DNA of 64,000 nucleotides from Daejeonella oryzae DSM 19973 (GCF_000422945.1 NZ_AUHA01000002.1:372001-436000), one strand, 5' to 3'; counted from the stretch's first letter, positions 44,939 through 54,837 are shown. Notes: generated by a model from the letters alone, not told the origin. Made by a program: numbers and translations.

Positions 44939-46117
44939 TTACTTTAATAGAGCCGGGATGGTTTTAGCAAGTATGATAATATCCATTTGAAATGTATGAT
45001 TACGGGCATACCGATTGTCGAGGACCAATCTTCCCTCTTTATTATCATAACCTTTTTTACGCTTTTCGATTTGCCATAAGCCAGTAATTCCGGCAGGTGC
45101 CATAAACCGCAACACATATTTATCCGTTGTCAACTTCTCCGCATCTGAGAGAGGCAGTGGAAGATTCCCAACAATACTCATGTCACCTCTTAATACGTTA
45201 AATAACTGAGGAATTTGACTAAATCTGGTATAGTTTAAAAATTTGCCAACCTTAGTAAAGCCATGGAAAGAAGATTTTACATCTTCGGCGGTGTGGGCAG
45301 ATAGCTTTTCATTGTATTGAAATTTCTTTTCGCACCAGGTTACCTGATCAGCGTATACAGGAAACTGACATTTAACCCTCGTTTCTCTGCAACTTTCACA
45401 GAGACCAGTTTCAACCGAATTGTTTTGTAACTGGGTATTATTTTCTGAGGTATGGGATAAATTTATCCGATTATCTGCATCTAATTGCATCATCCGAAAG
45501 CTGAACATTTTAAAGATGCGGTAGTTACTCCCAGCTCTTAAAGAGTGAGTAAATACAGATCCGCGGCTTTCTAATTTTATTGCAATGATAATTAATACAA
45601 TTAATGGGGATAACAGAGTAAGTAAAAAGGCTGAAAACAGAATATCAAAAAGGCGGGTTTCATTTGGTATTTTATATGGAATATGAATTCGCTCACGCCG
45701 GTCTTTTGTTAATCGTTTCCAGTTTTGAATTACAAAATTTAAACGGCTTTCTATCTGAGCAACTTTAAAAGGCAATTTAAAAACATCCACCACACCCGCT
45801 CGCAAAGCAAGTTTAATTACATTTCTATCCAACTCTTTAGAAACTAAAAAGAATGGAACTTTAGGAAAATCTTGTTTATTTAAACTCTCAAGCAATTCAA
45901 TTCCATATGGTTCGGCAATTTCACTTTGAGAAATTACAGCGACAATATTTAAGCATTGCCTGTGATAAGCTTCCGCAAGTTCGCTCGCATTTTTATAATT
46001 AACCAGCTTTCTGTCCTGGAAATTACAAATAGAAAGTAAAGTAAAAACAGCTTTATTGCAATTAACCAGCGCTATTATTTCCTCACGAAGAGAAATATTT
46101 GAACTCTTATTTTTCAC
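44939..46117 (-). CDS. Sugar transferase with N-terminal degenerate receiver domain
   Basis: This 392-residue protein combines two modules. Residues about 20-130 look like a response-regulator receiver (IVAVISQ, FFLVS, AGVVDVFKLPF), but the phospho-acceptor Asp position is Q64. Residues about 150-392 form a bacterial sugar transferase (WcaJ/RfbP type) with one hydrophobic helix (about 156-182), the FSFRMM region and QIPQLFNVLRGDMSIVG. Such enzymes transfer a sugar phosphate to undecaprenyl phosphate to start exopolysaccharide synthesis. An insertion of roughly 70 residues holds four cysteines (C240-x2-C243-x6-C250-x11-C262), likely metal binding. Its ATG overlaps the upstream regulator stop by 4 nt. 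Confidence 0.82.
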   Translation of the reverse strand: MKNKSSNISLREEIIALVNCNKAVFTLLSICNFQDRKLVNYKNASELAEAYHRQCLNIVAVISQSEIAEPYGIELLESLNKQDFPKVPFFLVSKELDRNVIKLALRAGVVDVFKLPFKVAQIESRLNFVIQNWKRLTKDRRERIHIPYKIPNETRLFDILFSAFLLTLLSPLIVLIIIAIKLESRGSVFTHSLRAGSNYRIFKMFSFRMMQLDADNRINLSHTSENNTQLQNNSVETGLCESCRETRVKCQFPVYADQVTWCEKKFQYNEKLSAHTAEDVKSSFHGFTKVGKFLNYTRFSQIPQLFNVLRGDMSIVGNLPLPLSDAEKLTTDKYVLRFMAPAGITGLWQIEKRKKGYDNKEGRLVLDNRYARNHTFQMDIIILAKTIPALLK

Positions 46118-46521
46118 GAAGCAATACTTATTTTTATCCGCCTGAAAATTACTCTAACTCTAGCTTCCAGCTCCGAAGGATTAAAAGGTTTTGCCAGAAA
46201 ATCATCAGCACCTGCATCAAGACAACGTGTTCTAACCTCTGAACCCTCTTCTCCTGAAAGAATTAAAATAGGGATCTCATTAAAAAAATCACTTGCCTTT
46301 ATCTGTTCGATCAATCCAAACCCATCTAAAACCGGCGTATTGAGATCCGATATTATCAATGCAGGAATGTTTCCGTCTTGTAAAAAGGAAAGTGCATCTA
46401 ATCCATTACTGCAAATTTTAATTTCATAGGTTTCGTGAAGTACTGATTTAATAATCTTTTGCATAAAGATATCATCTTCTACAACCAGAAGCTTTTGGCG
46501 CATTGAATTTGTGAAACCCAT
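46114..46521 (-). CDS. Stand-alone receiver-domain response regulator
   Basis: This 135-residue CheY-like receiver has all key residues present: the acidic pair E15-D16 with D17 (LVVEDD), the phospho-acceptor D59 in IISDLNTPVLDG, Ser89 and K111 in FLAKPF. It has no output domain. It overlaps by 4 nt the sugar transferase that carries a degenerate receiver, so the two are cotranscribed and very probably work together. Phosphorylation of this protein may control the transferase. No histidine kinase lies nearby. The start could be Met1 or Met7 (46503). Confidence 0.92.
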   Translation of the reverse strand: MGFTNSMRQKLLVVEDDIFMQKIIKSVLHETYEIKICSNGLDALSFLQDGNIPALIISDLNTPVLDGFGLIEQIKASDFFNEIPILILSGEEGSEVRTRCLDAGADDFLAKPFNPSELEARVRVIFRRIKISIAS

Positions 46522-46813
46522 AAATTGAAAATATATAATAAATTCTAAGTGTTTAATAATTATTAATACGCTCCCACTTAACCTAACAAAGTTTAAATGA
46601 GCTATAAAAGCATTTTAGAGTGCCTTATATCTTAAGACCTTTTCATAATGCACTTAATTTTTACGGATGAATCTCATTAAAGTTGCGGGCAAATTCACTA
46701 TAACGATATTTTTTTTCAAAAAAATGGGGCATTTAGTTTATAACAATTGAAAATATTCTTAATCAGGCTCAAAAGTTAATTTGGTTATCTTTGAGGCTAT
46801 TTTATCTATCCTG

Positions 46814-47959
46814 ATGTCCGGAATATATTTACATATCCCTTTTTGCAAAAAAGCATGTCATTACTGCGATTTTCATTTCAGCACTTCTCCCAAATACAAA
46901 GATGAAATGGTTAGTGCTTTGCGGAAAGAACTGATTCTGCAAAAGAATTTCCTGGCAAATCAGAATATAGAAACCATTTACTTTGGTGGAGGAACTCCTT
47001 CTTTATTGGATGCCGATGAACTTCATATTCTGATTAGTGAAATCGGCAATCATTATGATCTGTCAGCAACAGCTGAAATCACTCTTGAGGCAAATCCAGA
47101 TGATTTAAGTCCGCAAAAAGTGAAAGAATTGAAACAAACCGCAATTAACCGGTTCAGTATTGGCATTCAATCTTTTTTTGAAGAAGACCTTATTTGGATG
47201 AACCGGGCACATAGCTCTAAAGAAACAGAGAGTTCAGTAAAAAGAGTCCAGGATGCAGGTTTCGAAAACATCACTGTTGATCTTATATATGGCTATCCCC
47301 TGTTAAGCGAAGAGAAATGGATCAGCAATATTACCCGGGTTATTAACCTGAATGTTCCTCATGTTTCTGCATACAGTATGACAGTAGAGCCGGCCACAGC
47401 CCTTGCTTCTTTTATAAATAAAGGCCTGCAGCAACCCATGAATGAAGCACAAAGTGCCGGACAGTTTATAATATTAATGGACTTTCTCCGGCAAACCGGA
47501 TTTGAGCACTATGAAATTTCCAACTTTGCCAAACCCGGAATGATATCCAGACATAATTCTAATTATTGGAAAGGCATTCCGTATCTGGGTATCGGACCAT
47601 CGGCACATTCTTTTAACGGGGAAATAAGATCATGGAATATAGCCAATAACAGCAAATATCTGCAGGCCATTGGGAACAATGAAATCCCTTCAGAGAGTGA
47701 AATTCTAACTATTCCTAATCAGGCTAATGAATATATAATGACCTCGTTACGCACAATGTGGGGAATGGATCAGGAGAGGATAAAAGCCAGATTTGGAGAT
47801 GACTATTTAAAAATCATTCAAAATAATCTTTCAGAAATAAATCCGGATTGGATTAAGGAAAACAATGGAAAAATTATGCTAACGCAGGAAGGTAAATTAT
47901 TTGCCGACCATATTGCCTCTGAATTATTCATCGATCCAAATCAGGATTTTCAAAATTAG
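46814..47959 (+). CDS. hemW: HemW-like radical SAM protein (haem chaperone)
   Basis: This 381-residue radical SAM protein of the HemN/HemW group has the 4Fe-4S motif C11-x3-C15-x2-C18 (CKKACHYC), followed by F as in HemW, plus FGGGTPSLL, EANPDDLS, NRFSIGIQSF and the HYEISNFAKPG block. HemW is a haem-binding chaperone rather than a true coproporphyrinogen oxidase. Since the extra N-terminal sequence of HemN is absent, HemW is favoured. I chose the ATG at 46814 because the conserved GIYLHIPFC follows directly. The upstream extension to 46781 is not conserved-looking. The SDR gene follows 8 nt later. Confidence 0.92.
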   Translation: MSGIYLHIPFCKKACHYCDFHFSTSPKYKDEMVSALRKELILQKNFLANQNIETIYFGGGTPSLLDADELHILISEIGNHYDLSATAEITLEANPDDLSPQKVKELKQTAINRFSIGIQSFFEEDLIWMNRAHSSKETESSVKRVQDAGFENITVDLIYGYPLLSEEKWISNITRVINLNVPHVSAYSMTVEPATALASFINKGLQQPMNEAQSAGQFIILMDFLRQTGFEHYEISNFAKPGMISRHNSNYWKGIPYLGIGPSAHSFNGEIRSWNIANNSKYLQAIGNNEIPSESEILTIPNQANEYIMTSLRTMWGMDQERIKARFGDDYLKIIQNNLSEINPDWIKENNGKIMLTQEGKLFADHIASELFIDPNQDFQN

Positions 47960-47967
47960 CCCTTTTA

Positions 47968-48756
47968 ATGAAAGACAAAATAATTTGGATTACCGGAGCA
48001 TCAAGCGGAATTGGCGAGGCGCTGGTATATTTACTGCATGAACAGGGCGCTAAACTGATTATATCATCCAGAAACCGAGATGCCCTGTATCGCGTAAAGC
48101 AAAACTGCAAAAATAACTCCATTGACATCCATGTTCTTCCTCTGGATTTGGAGCAGACTGAAATTTTACCTGAAAAAGCCGCTTTAGCACTTAAAATTTT
48201 TGGAAGAATAGATATCTTGATTCATTCTGCCGGAATCAGCCAGAGGGCTTTAGCTATAAATACCGGGCTAAAAGTTGCTCAACAACTTATGGATGTAAAT
48301 TTTTGGGGAGCGGTAAGTCTGACACAAGGATTATTACCATCGATGATATCGGCGGGCGGCGGGCAAATAGTTGTAGTTAGTAGCTTGGTTGGTAAATTTG
48401 GCACCCGATTACGTTCTGCTTATTCGGCATCGAAGCATGCTTTGCACGGCTATTTTGATTCACTCCGCATAGAAACGGAAGAACACAATATACATATAAC
48501 TATTGTGTGCCCCGGATTTATAAAAACCAATTTAACTTTTAATGCCTTACTTGCCGATGGCTCAGCTCAAAATACGATGGATGATGCCCAGGAAAACGGC
48601 ATGATGCCGGACGAATGCGCTTCAAAAATTATAAAAGCGGTAGCATCTAAGAAACGGGAAGTTTATATAGGCGGCAGAGAAAAATATGCTGTACTTATTA
48701 AAAGATTTTTCCCGGGATATTTTGCAAAAATGATTCGTAAAGCAAAAGTAGTTTAG
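47968..48756 (+). CDS. Short-chain dehydrogenase/reductase
   Basis: This 262-residue classical SDR has a Rossmann nucleotide-binding motif GASSGIG at residues 10-16, the HSAGIS motif (an NNAG equivalent), catalytic Ser in VVSSLVG, and Y152-x3-K156 in AYSASKHALHG. It reduces or oxidises an unknown carbonyl/alcohol substrate with NAD(P)H. The C-terminal hydrophobic/basic region resembles the DHRS7-like group. The gene is 8 nt after hemW and is probably cotranscribed, although no metabolic link is evident. Confidence 0.93.
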   Translation: MKDKIIWITGASSGIGEALVYLLHEQGAKLIISSRNRDALYRVKQNCKNNSIDIHVLPLDLEQTEILPEKAALALKIFGRIDILIHSAGISQRALAINTGLKVAQQLMDVNFWGAVSLTQGLLPSMISAGGGQIVVVSSLVGKFGTRLRSAYSASKHALHGYFDSLRIETEEHNIHITIVCPGFIKTNLTFNALLADGSAQNTMDDAQENGMMPDECASKIIKAVASKKREVYIGGREKYAVLIKRFFPGYFAKMIRKAKVV

Positions 48757-48922
48757 CCATCTCAATTAAAATATATTTACTTACTCCAAATCTGGAAAGG
48801 CTTACAAGTCTTCTGTTCAATAGAATTCTTAAAAAATCCTTTAAAAAATTTAAAAGGAGCTAAATCCGTAAAACAATATATCACGTAATTCATCCTGATT
48901 AACATATCAAAACCAAATCACG

Positions 48923-49474
48923 ATGAAAAAAATTATAATCCTGGCAATTGCATTAGTAACTTCTGCAGCCACAACGCAAACATTCGCTCAAAAAACTAAA
49001 ATGGTAGGTGGTGCTGCCATGTATCCAACCAAGGATATTGTAGACAATGCAGTTAATTCAAAAGATCATACCACTTTGGTAGCCGCCGTACAAGCTGCCG
49101 GATTGGTCGAAACTTTAAAGTCAGAAGGACCTTTTACGGTTTTTGCACCTACCAATCAGGCTTTCGAAAAATTACCTGCCGGAACTGTTGAAACTTTAGT
49201 TAAACCTGAAAATAAGGGTACTTTAACCTCCATTTTAACTTATCACGTTTTAGCCGGTAAATTCAGTGCTGATGCTATCATGAAAGCCATCAAAAACGGA
49301 AAGGGTTCAGCAGAATTTAAAACCGTTGCGGGTGGAACATTAACAGGTTCAATGAATGGCAAAAATCTTATTCTAACTGATGAAAAAGGTGGAAAATCTA
49401 TGGTAACTATCGCTGATGTATTTCAAAAAAATGGGGTTATCCATGTTATAGATACAGTTTTATTACCTAATTAA
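48923..49474 (+). CDS. Secreted fasciclin (FAS1) domain protein
   Basis: This 183-residue protein has a signal peptide ([20 protein letters not shown], then FAQ) and one FAS1 domain (about 40-182). The FAS1 H1 and H2 regions are visible: [16 protein letters not shown] and the late [12 protein letters not shown], with [10 protein letters not shown] between. FAS1 proteins mediate adhesion or bind small ligands at the cell surface. The gene stands alone behind a 166-nt leader and is followed by a terminator. Confidence 0.94.
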   Translation: MKKIIILAIALVTSAATTQTFAQKTKMVGGAAMYPTKDIVDNAVNSKDHTTLVAAVQAAGLVETLKSEGPFTVFAPTNQAFEKLPAGTVETLVKPENKGTLTSILTYHVLAGKFSADAIMKAIKNGKGSAEFKTVAGGTLTGSMNGKNLILTDEKGGKSMVTIADVFQKNGVIHVIDTVLLPN

Positions 49475-49493
49475 GAATTTCGTTTTGTTTTAG

Positions 49494-49528
49494 GTCCCGG
49501 TATGATGCTCATCTGCCGGGATTTTTTT
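49494..49528 (+). terminator. Rho-independent terminator after the fasciclin gene
   Basis: The stem TCCCGG (49495-49500)/CCGGGA (49516-49521) has an inner ATGA/TCAT pairing and a run of eight T following on the plus strand. Confidence 0.85.
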
Positions 49529-49592
49529 TGCCTTATAAAATGGGATTGCTGGTGTATAGTGATTTTGTTATATTTAATCATAAAATCTGAAG

Positions 49593-50465
49593 ATGAGTGG
49601 CATCTCTCTAAAATCTGTAGATTATCTAACAACCATCAGCAGGGAAGATTTTCTTAAAAACTACTTCAATCCCGGCGAGCCTGTGGTGATCCGAAATCTG
49701 AGTAAAAACTGGCCTGCATTAGAGAAATGGACCTTTAACTATCTCAAAGAAGTAGCAGGCAATCAGATAGTGCCTTTATATGATAGTTCAAAAGCAGATC
49801 CTTCCAAACCCATTAATGCCCCTGCTGCCGAAATGAAATTTTCAGAATATCTGGATTTAATACAACATCAGCCAACCGATCTTCGGATTTTCTTATTTGA
49901 TCCGATTAAATATGCCCCCATTTTACTTGATGATTACTATCCACCTAAAGAACTTCTTGGCGGATTTCTGGATAAATATCCCAATATGTTTTTTGGTGGA
50001 AAAGGCTCGGTTACATTTTTGCATTACGATATAGATCTGGCACATATTTTCCACACGCATTTTCATGGAAGGAAAAAAGTCATTCTGTTTAAAAACGAAT
50101 GGAAAGAGCGGTTATACGGCATCCCATTTGCAACTTATGCTTTAGAAGACTATAATATCGAAGATCCCGATTTTGATAAATTCCCGGCTCTTAATGGAAT
50201 TGCCGGATATGAAACTATTTTAGAACATGGCGATACCTTATTTATGCCTTCTGGTTATTGGCACTGGATGAAGTACCTGGAAGGGTCTTTCTCTATTTCA
50301 CTTCGGGCATGGGATAAATCCTGGGCGGTTAAATCGAGAAGCCTCTATAACTTAACCATCCAAAGAAAACTTGATGATTTTATGAAGCGGAATTTTCGCG
50401 AAAAATACATGAGCTGGAAAGAACAATTAGCAATAAAACGAGCATTGAAGTCCCTTGAAAAATAA
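49593..50465 (+). CDS. Cupin-like (JmjC/cupin_8) Fe(II)/2-oxoglutarate oxygenase
   Basis: This 290-residue protein of the cupin_8/JmjC type starts with the family pattern GEPVVIRNLSKNWPALEKW. The metal triad is H144-x-D146 (HYDIDLAH) and H224 (SGYWHWMKYL), and a Lys in HGRKKVILF could bind 2-oxoglutarate. Members hydroxylate protein or small-molecule substrates; the target here is unknown. It has no signal peptide, so it is cytosolic. The ATG at 49593 is in an A/T-rich context. It is convergent with the SusD gene, with a shared bidirectional terminator between. Confidence 0.88.
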   Translation: MSGISLKSVDYLTTISREDFLKNYFNPGEPVVIRNLSKNWPALEKWTFNYLKEVAGNQIVPLYDSSKADPSKPINAPAAEMKFSEYLDLIQHQPTDLRIFLFDPIKYAPILLDDYYPPKELLGGFLDKYPNMFFGGKGSVTFLHYDIDLAHIFHTHFHGRKKVILFKNEWKERLYGIPFATYALEDYNIEDPDFDKFPALNGIAGYETILEHGDTLFMPSGYWHWMKYLEGSFSISLRAWDKSWAVKSRSLYNLTIQRKLDDFMKRNFREKYMSWKEQLAIKRALKSLEK

Positions 50466-50478
50466 AATTAGTGTTAAT

Positions 50479-50508
50479 AAAAAAGACCCGCTTACGCGAG
50501 TCTTTTTT
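50479..50508. terminator. Bidirectional terminator between the cupin and susD genes
   Basis: The stem AAAAAAGACCCGC (50479-50491)/GCGAGTCTTTTTT (50496-50508) has one mismatch and a 4-nt loop. With A runs on one side and T runs on the other it can end transcripts from both convergent genes. Confidence 0.9.
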
Positions 50509-50521
50509 ATAATCCCCTATT

Positions 50522-51871
50522 CTAACCAGCATTTTCTGAAAACGGGAGCGGGAAGCTAACCCAAACATCATCTCCGGTACGATCAATCGGCAATTCATTA
50601 AGTTTATTATACCGGCGCATATCAATCCAGCGATGTCCCTCCATAAATAATGAATATCTCCGTTGGATTAACATTTCGTTAATCAAAGCAGTTTCAGTTA
50701 AAGCTCCGGAATAAGCAGTTAAACCGTGACCTTGCCTGATTCTGTTTATCGCAATCAAAGCATCCGTATAACCGGCTGCTCCACTTCTGATTTTTGATTC
50801 TGCATATATCAGAATTAATTCTTCGTTTCTGATAATAGATACAGGATCTGTATTACTCTGGAATATTACCAGATCATGCGTGCCTGTTAATCCGCTTTGC
50901 GTAGCAGGTGCAGATCGTAAAGCTATTTTATTTAAACGATCGTCATTTGCAGCACCTGCTGCAAGTGCATCGGTTCTGAATGCCGGTTGTGCAACTCTAA
51001 CTTCTCCTGTGGAATTTAATGGCAGAAATACCGGGTTAAGCTGGTCGCCTGTTGCACCTGAAAATACATGGTAAACTCCTGAATTAAAATCTCCGTTGAT
51101 GTTCAAAAAGGAGGCATTTAAAAAATTCAACGCTTCCGCAAATTGTCCTCTGTAAACAGCAACCCGGGCAGCTATTCCCCTGTTAAATCTCTTAAAACCG
51201 TCTGGATTATCAAAACCGGCAAAGCCGGCGGAAAGCTGGAAAGGAAAGGTTGCACCTGCAGCATTCAATTGCCCAAACCCTGATTCCAATAACGCAGCAA
51301 TCTGAGTTAATGCTTCAGCTTTAGGAACAAACGGTCCCAGATTAGAAGGATCTGCTACATCAACACGAATTCCATTATCATTAGAAAGATTTAATACCAG
51401 TAATAACTGATACGCTTTAATTGTATTTGCAAATCCTAAATAAGCCTGCTTTTGAGCTTCGGTTGGCAACGAAGTATTTTCAATAGCACTTATCAGGATG
51501 TTTGTATTTTTAATAGTTCTGTAGCGGCTGGCCCATGGATTTGTAGTATAAAATGTATTATTATCCAGTACAGCGTTACCGGCTCCTAACAGATCAGAAG
51601 TAAACCGGGGTTCTGAACCTGAAAAACGATAAATTTCCCGTCCAACGACTCCTACATCATCCAAATATGTTCCTAAATTATTTCGCATACTCGACTCAGT
51701 GCCTACAACCAGATTATTAAGATCATCTAACGTGGCATTGGATAAGGCACCTTCCAAACTTGGATTATTCGGGTTTATACTATCGTCAATTTTACACGAA
51801 GAAAATTGCAAAGTCAGGAAGACACAAAGTGCTGCGCTAACTATCTTTATATTATGAATTACTAATTTCAT
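50522..51871 (-). CDS. RagB/SusD-family nutrient-binding outer-membrane lipoprotein
   Basis: This 449-residue lipoprotein has a signal peptide with lipobox FSSC (lipidated C26), then the SusD helical TPR-type scaffold and a C-terminal part ending FMEGHRWIDMRRYNKL and VSFPLPFSENAG. These are typical of SusD, the extracellular lid of the SusC channel. It follows the SusC gene by 11 nt. The substrate cannot be predicted: no glycosidase, protease, sigma/anti-sigma pair or hybrid sensor adjoins it, in contrast to classic polysaccharide utilisation loci. Confidence 0.92.
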   Translation of the reverse strand: MKLVIHNIKIVSAALCVFLTLQFSSCKIDDSINPNNPSLEGALSNATLDDLNNLVVGTESSMRNNLGTYLDDVGVVGREIYRFSGSEPRFTSDLLGAGNAVLDNNTFYTTNPWASRYRTIKNTNILISAIENTSLPTEAQKQAYLGFANTIKAYQLLLVLNLSNDNGIRVDVADPSNLGPFVPKAEALTQIAALLESGFGQLNAAGATFPFQLSAGFAGFDNPDGFKRFNRGIAARVAVYRGQFAEALNFLNASFLNINGDFNSGVYHVFSGATGDQLNPVFLPLNSTGEVRVAQPAFRTDALAAGAANDDRLNKIALRSAPATQSGLTGTHDLVIFQSNTDPVSIIRNEELILIYAESKIRSGAAGYTDALIAINRIRQGHGLTAYSGALTETALINEMLIQRRYSLFMEGHRWIDMRRYNKLNELPIDRTGDDVWVSFPLPFSENAG

Positions 51872-51882
51872 GCGTTTGGCTA

Positions 51883-54837
51883 TTAAAGTTCAACAGTTAA
51901 ATGAAAAAACAATCTCTTAGACTGAGGAAATGGCGTAACCTCTACACCGGTTGAAAATCCGGTTCCTCCAAAATTTGAAACTTCGGGATCATAACTTTTA
52001 TATTTAGTAAATGTGTAGAGGTTATTTCCGGAAAATCCGACTTTTACCGCCGAAACAACATTGTTAAAAGCAGATCTTAATACGGTATTCGGCAGGTTAT
52101 AATAAAGACCAACTTCACGAATACGCAAATAAGATGCATCCTGAACAAAAGGACGGGCAGAAGAACCCAGTAATGAAGTTCTTTCTATGGCATTAATTAT
52201 ACCGTCACCGTCATCATCATCATCGTAATCCGGACTTGTACCACCCAAATCTGTGAGCAATTCGGTGAGGTTAATATTATCATATTTATATTTCCAGTGC
52301 AGTTGAAATGCGAGAGATAAATTTTTAAACAGCGTAAAATCATTGTTAAAATTCATCTGAAATTTAGGCTCTGCATTTCCTAATACTTTAACAGAACCAT
52401 CATCGATTCCTAATATTTGAGTAGCAACTTTACCTTCCTCAATCCGGAATGTGCCAAGAGTATTTCCAAATCCGCCGAGATTGAATGCAGGTACATCCAG
52501 CTTGGTAACTACCGATTTATTTTTCCAGAATGTGGTATGTGATACCCATTTAAAGTTTTCGGTATCGACACCCCTGACATTTAATGAAAGCTCAACTCCC
52601 CTGTTACGCAATGTACCGCCATTAATAATCTGAGTTGAGAACCCTGATGAAGTGGGCACATTATTGGCAAAGATCAGGTTGCTGGCGCTTTTTTGGTAAT
52701 AAGAACCTTCAAATGAAACTTTCCCCTGTAAAAAAGAAAGATCCATTCCGGTTTCAAATTCTTTTTGCCTCTCCTGCCGGATATCATCATTTCCCTGCTG
52801 TGTGGTTATAAGTACTCCTCCCGATCCGCCAATATTTGATTGAACCAGGTCTGTAAATTTAGATCCGAAAGGAGGGAAATTTCCGGATTCTCCATATGCT
52901 GCCCGTATCTTAAACTGGTTAATGGATGAAATATTCCAGAAATCAAAATTGCTTACATTAAAAGCAGCAGACGCTTTAGGGAATAGCTGGTATTCAGAAA
53001 CATCAGCATTATCCGATGATTTATCCAACCGTAAACCACCGGTTAAAATTAATTTATCATCGAAATTCACCTCTTCCTGAAAAAACAATCCTCTGTTTTT
53101 TCGCGGAATCTGAGTTTGAACAGCCTTTAGTGCTGCGGCCTGACTAACATTTGTTTGAGAACCTGTTAAAACAGTGGCGATATTTAATATAGTTTCCTGC
53201 TTGAAATTCTCAAGAGTGGTTCCTAAAGTTGTATTGAATGTCGCTTTGTTATTAAATGCATTTAAAGTATTAACCACAAATGCAGAAAAATTTAAATTCA
53301 GGTTGTTCGTGTTTCCTTGTATAGATGCTCCATCAGTACCATTACCACCCGATTGAAACTGTAATAGGCGGGGAAATAATGCTGTAGATTTTAAATTATA
53401 ATAATCGGCTCCGCCTCTAAAAACCAGTTTTGTTACCGAAGTGGAATTTTGCTGTAAAAAGCTGTTGAAAGTTAAGCCTCCGATAAACCTGTTTACCTTC
53501 TCATTATTGGTTGACAAATCTCGTGTCTGCAGAGGATTTGATGCTGCAAATGGATTATTAGGATATAACCCGCTTTCATTGGGATATAAATTTATAAAAC
53601 TTGGTGTAGAAGATAATGCAACACCGTAAGTTACACCCGAATTATCATTATTTGTCAATCCTCGATCTGTGGAAGAATTAATATAGTTTGTAGTAATTGA
53701 AAAATTAAACCGATCGCTGATGCGATGATCTATATTTGCCCTAACCGATGATTTCTCATATCCGGTAGTTTTAATAATTCCTTCTTCATCACTATAAAGA
53801 CCAGAAACAAAAAACCGCGTTTTCTCATCGCCGCCGCTTAAACTTAAATTAGATGTGCTTAGAAATCCTTTGTTTCCGTACATCTCATCTTCATAATTAT
53901 ATACTTTTCCACCGGCCTGATTAAATAAAGAAAGGGCACTAGCACCATACGTATCAATCACCCTCTGCTCTGTGAAATTACGGATGCCTAACTTTTTACT
54001 CAAGCTTGCCTGTCCAAAATCTTGTCTGAAACTTACTTTTGTTTTACCGGCAGAACCTTTTTTAGTTGTAATAATCACTACTCCGGAAGAGGCCAGAGCA
54101 CCATAAATTGCCGCCGCTGAAGCACCTTTCAAAATTTCAATATTTTCAATATCATCCGGATTAATGTCGGCAATCCGGTTAGTAGCATTATCCTGATTTG
54201 AAGGATTACCGCCGGCGGCGGCTGCGGTCACTGCATTTAATCCGGGAGAAATATCTGAGTTATCAATAAAAACTCCATCGATGACATACAATGGCTGGGT
54301 ATTTCCATTTACGGATGTGACCCCACGCAACCTGACTGAAAAACCACCACCGGGTGCCCCGGAGTTGGAGGTGATATTTGCTCCCGGTATTTTTCCGCTT
54401 AATGCGGCATCTACTGTTTGGGGGTTGGTGGTTCCAACAAGTTCTCTGGCAGAAACCGTACTTACCGCATTTGCCAGATTACTTCGCTTGACGCTGGTAG
54501 CCAGACCTGTTACCACTACTTCTTCCAGCCGGGCAAAATCTTCCTTTAATTGGACATTTAATGTTGGAGCCGCAGCAGCTTCCAAATTAATATAACCTAA
54601 ATAAGAAAAAACAATTGTAGAGCCATTTGGAACATTACTTAACGTGAATTTTCCTTCTGCGGAAGTTACCGTTCCGGTATTGCTTCCTTTGATTTTTACT
54701 GAGACTCCCGGAAGTGGATAATTTCTGCTTGCATCAGTAACCGTACCTGTAACATTCACCTGGGCACTGCTTACAAATGGAACTAAACAAAAGAGGAGTA
54801 AAATTTTTAAGAGTAATAGGTTTTGTTTCATATTCAT
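51883..54837 (-). CDS. SusC/RagA-family TonB-dependent outer-membrane transporter
   Basis: This 984-residue outer-membrane receptor has a signal peptide (about 1-25), a carboxypeptidase-D-like beta domain (about 28-105, GTVTDASRNYPLPGVSVKIK) and a TonB-box-like EEVVVTG. A plug domain (about 115-230, QPLYVIDGVFIDN, ILKGASAAAIYG, GVVIITTKKG) and a 22-strand barrel ending in an aromatic-rich segment (LFFHLTVEL) follow. It imports an oligosaccharide or peptide with the SusD lipoprotein encoded next. No N-terminal STN domain is present, so FecIR-type signalling is unlikely. The starts at 54837 and 54831 are both possible. Confidence 0.95.
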   Translation of the reverse strand: MNMKQNLLLLKILLLFCLVPFVSSAQVNVTGTVTDASRNYPLPGVSVKIKGSNTGTVTSAEGKFTLSNVPNGSTIVFSYLGYINLEAAAAPTLNVQLKEDFARLEEVVVTGLATSVKRSNLANAVSTVSARELVGTTNPQTVDAALSGKIPGANITSNSGAPGGGFSVRLRGVTSVNGNTQPLYVIDGVFIDNSDISPGLNAVTAAAAGGNPSNQDNATNRIADINPDDIENIEILKGASAAAIYGALASSGVVIITTKKGSAGKTKVSFRQDFGQASLSKKLGIRNFTEQRVIDTYGASALSLFNQAGGKVYNYEDEMYGNKGFLSTSNLSLSGGDEKTRFFVSGLYSDEEGIIKTTGYEKSSVRANIDHRISDRFNFSITTNYINSSTDRGLTNNDNSGVTYGVALSSTPSFINLYPNESGLYPNNPFAASNPLQTRDLSTNNEKVNRFIGGLTFNSFLQQNSTSVTKLVFRGGADYYNLKSTALFPRLLQFQSGGNGTDGASIQGNTNNLNLNFSAFVVNTLNAFNNKATFNTTLGTTLENFKQETILNIATVLTGSQTNVSQAAALKAVQTQIPRKNRGLFFQEEVNFDDKLILTGGLRLDKSSDNADVSEYQLFPKASAAFNVSNFDFWNISSINQFKIRAAYGESGNFPPFGSKFTDLVQSNIGGSGGVLITTQQGNDDIRQERQKEFETGMDLSFLQGKVSFEGSYYQKSASNLIFANNVPTSSGFSTQIINGGTLRNRGVELSLNVRGVDTENFKWVSHTTFWKNKSVVTKLDVPAFNLGGFGNTLGTFRIEEGKVATQILGIDDGSVKVLGNAEPKFQMNFNNDFTLFKNLSLAFQLHWKYKYDNINLTELLTDLGGTSPDYDDDDDGDGIINAIERTSLLGSSARPFVQDASYLRIREVGLYYNLPNTVLRSAFNNVVSAVKVGFSGNNLYTFTKYKSYDPEVSNFGGTGFSTGVEVTPFPQSKRLFFHLTVEL

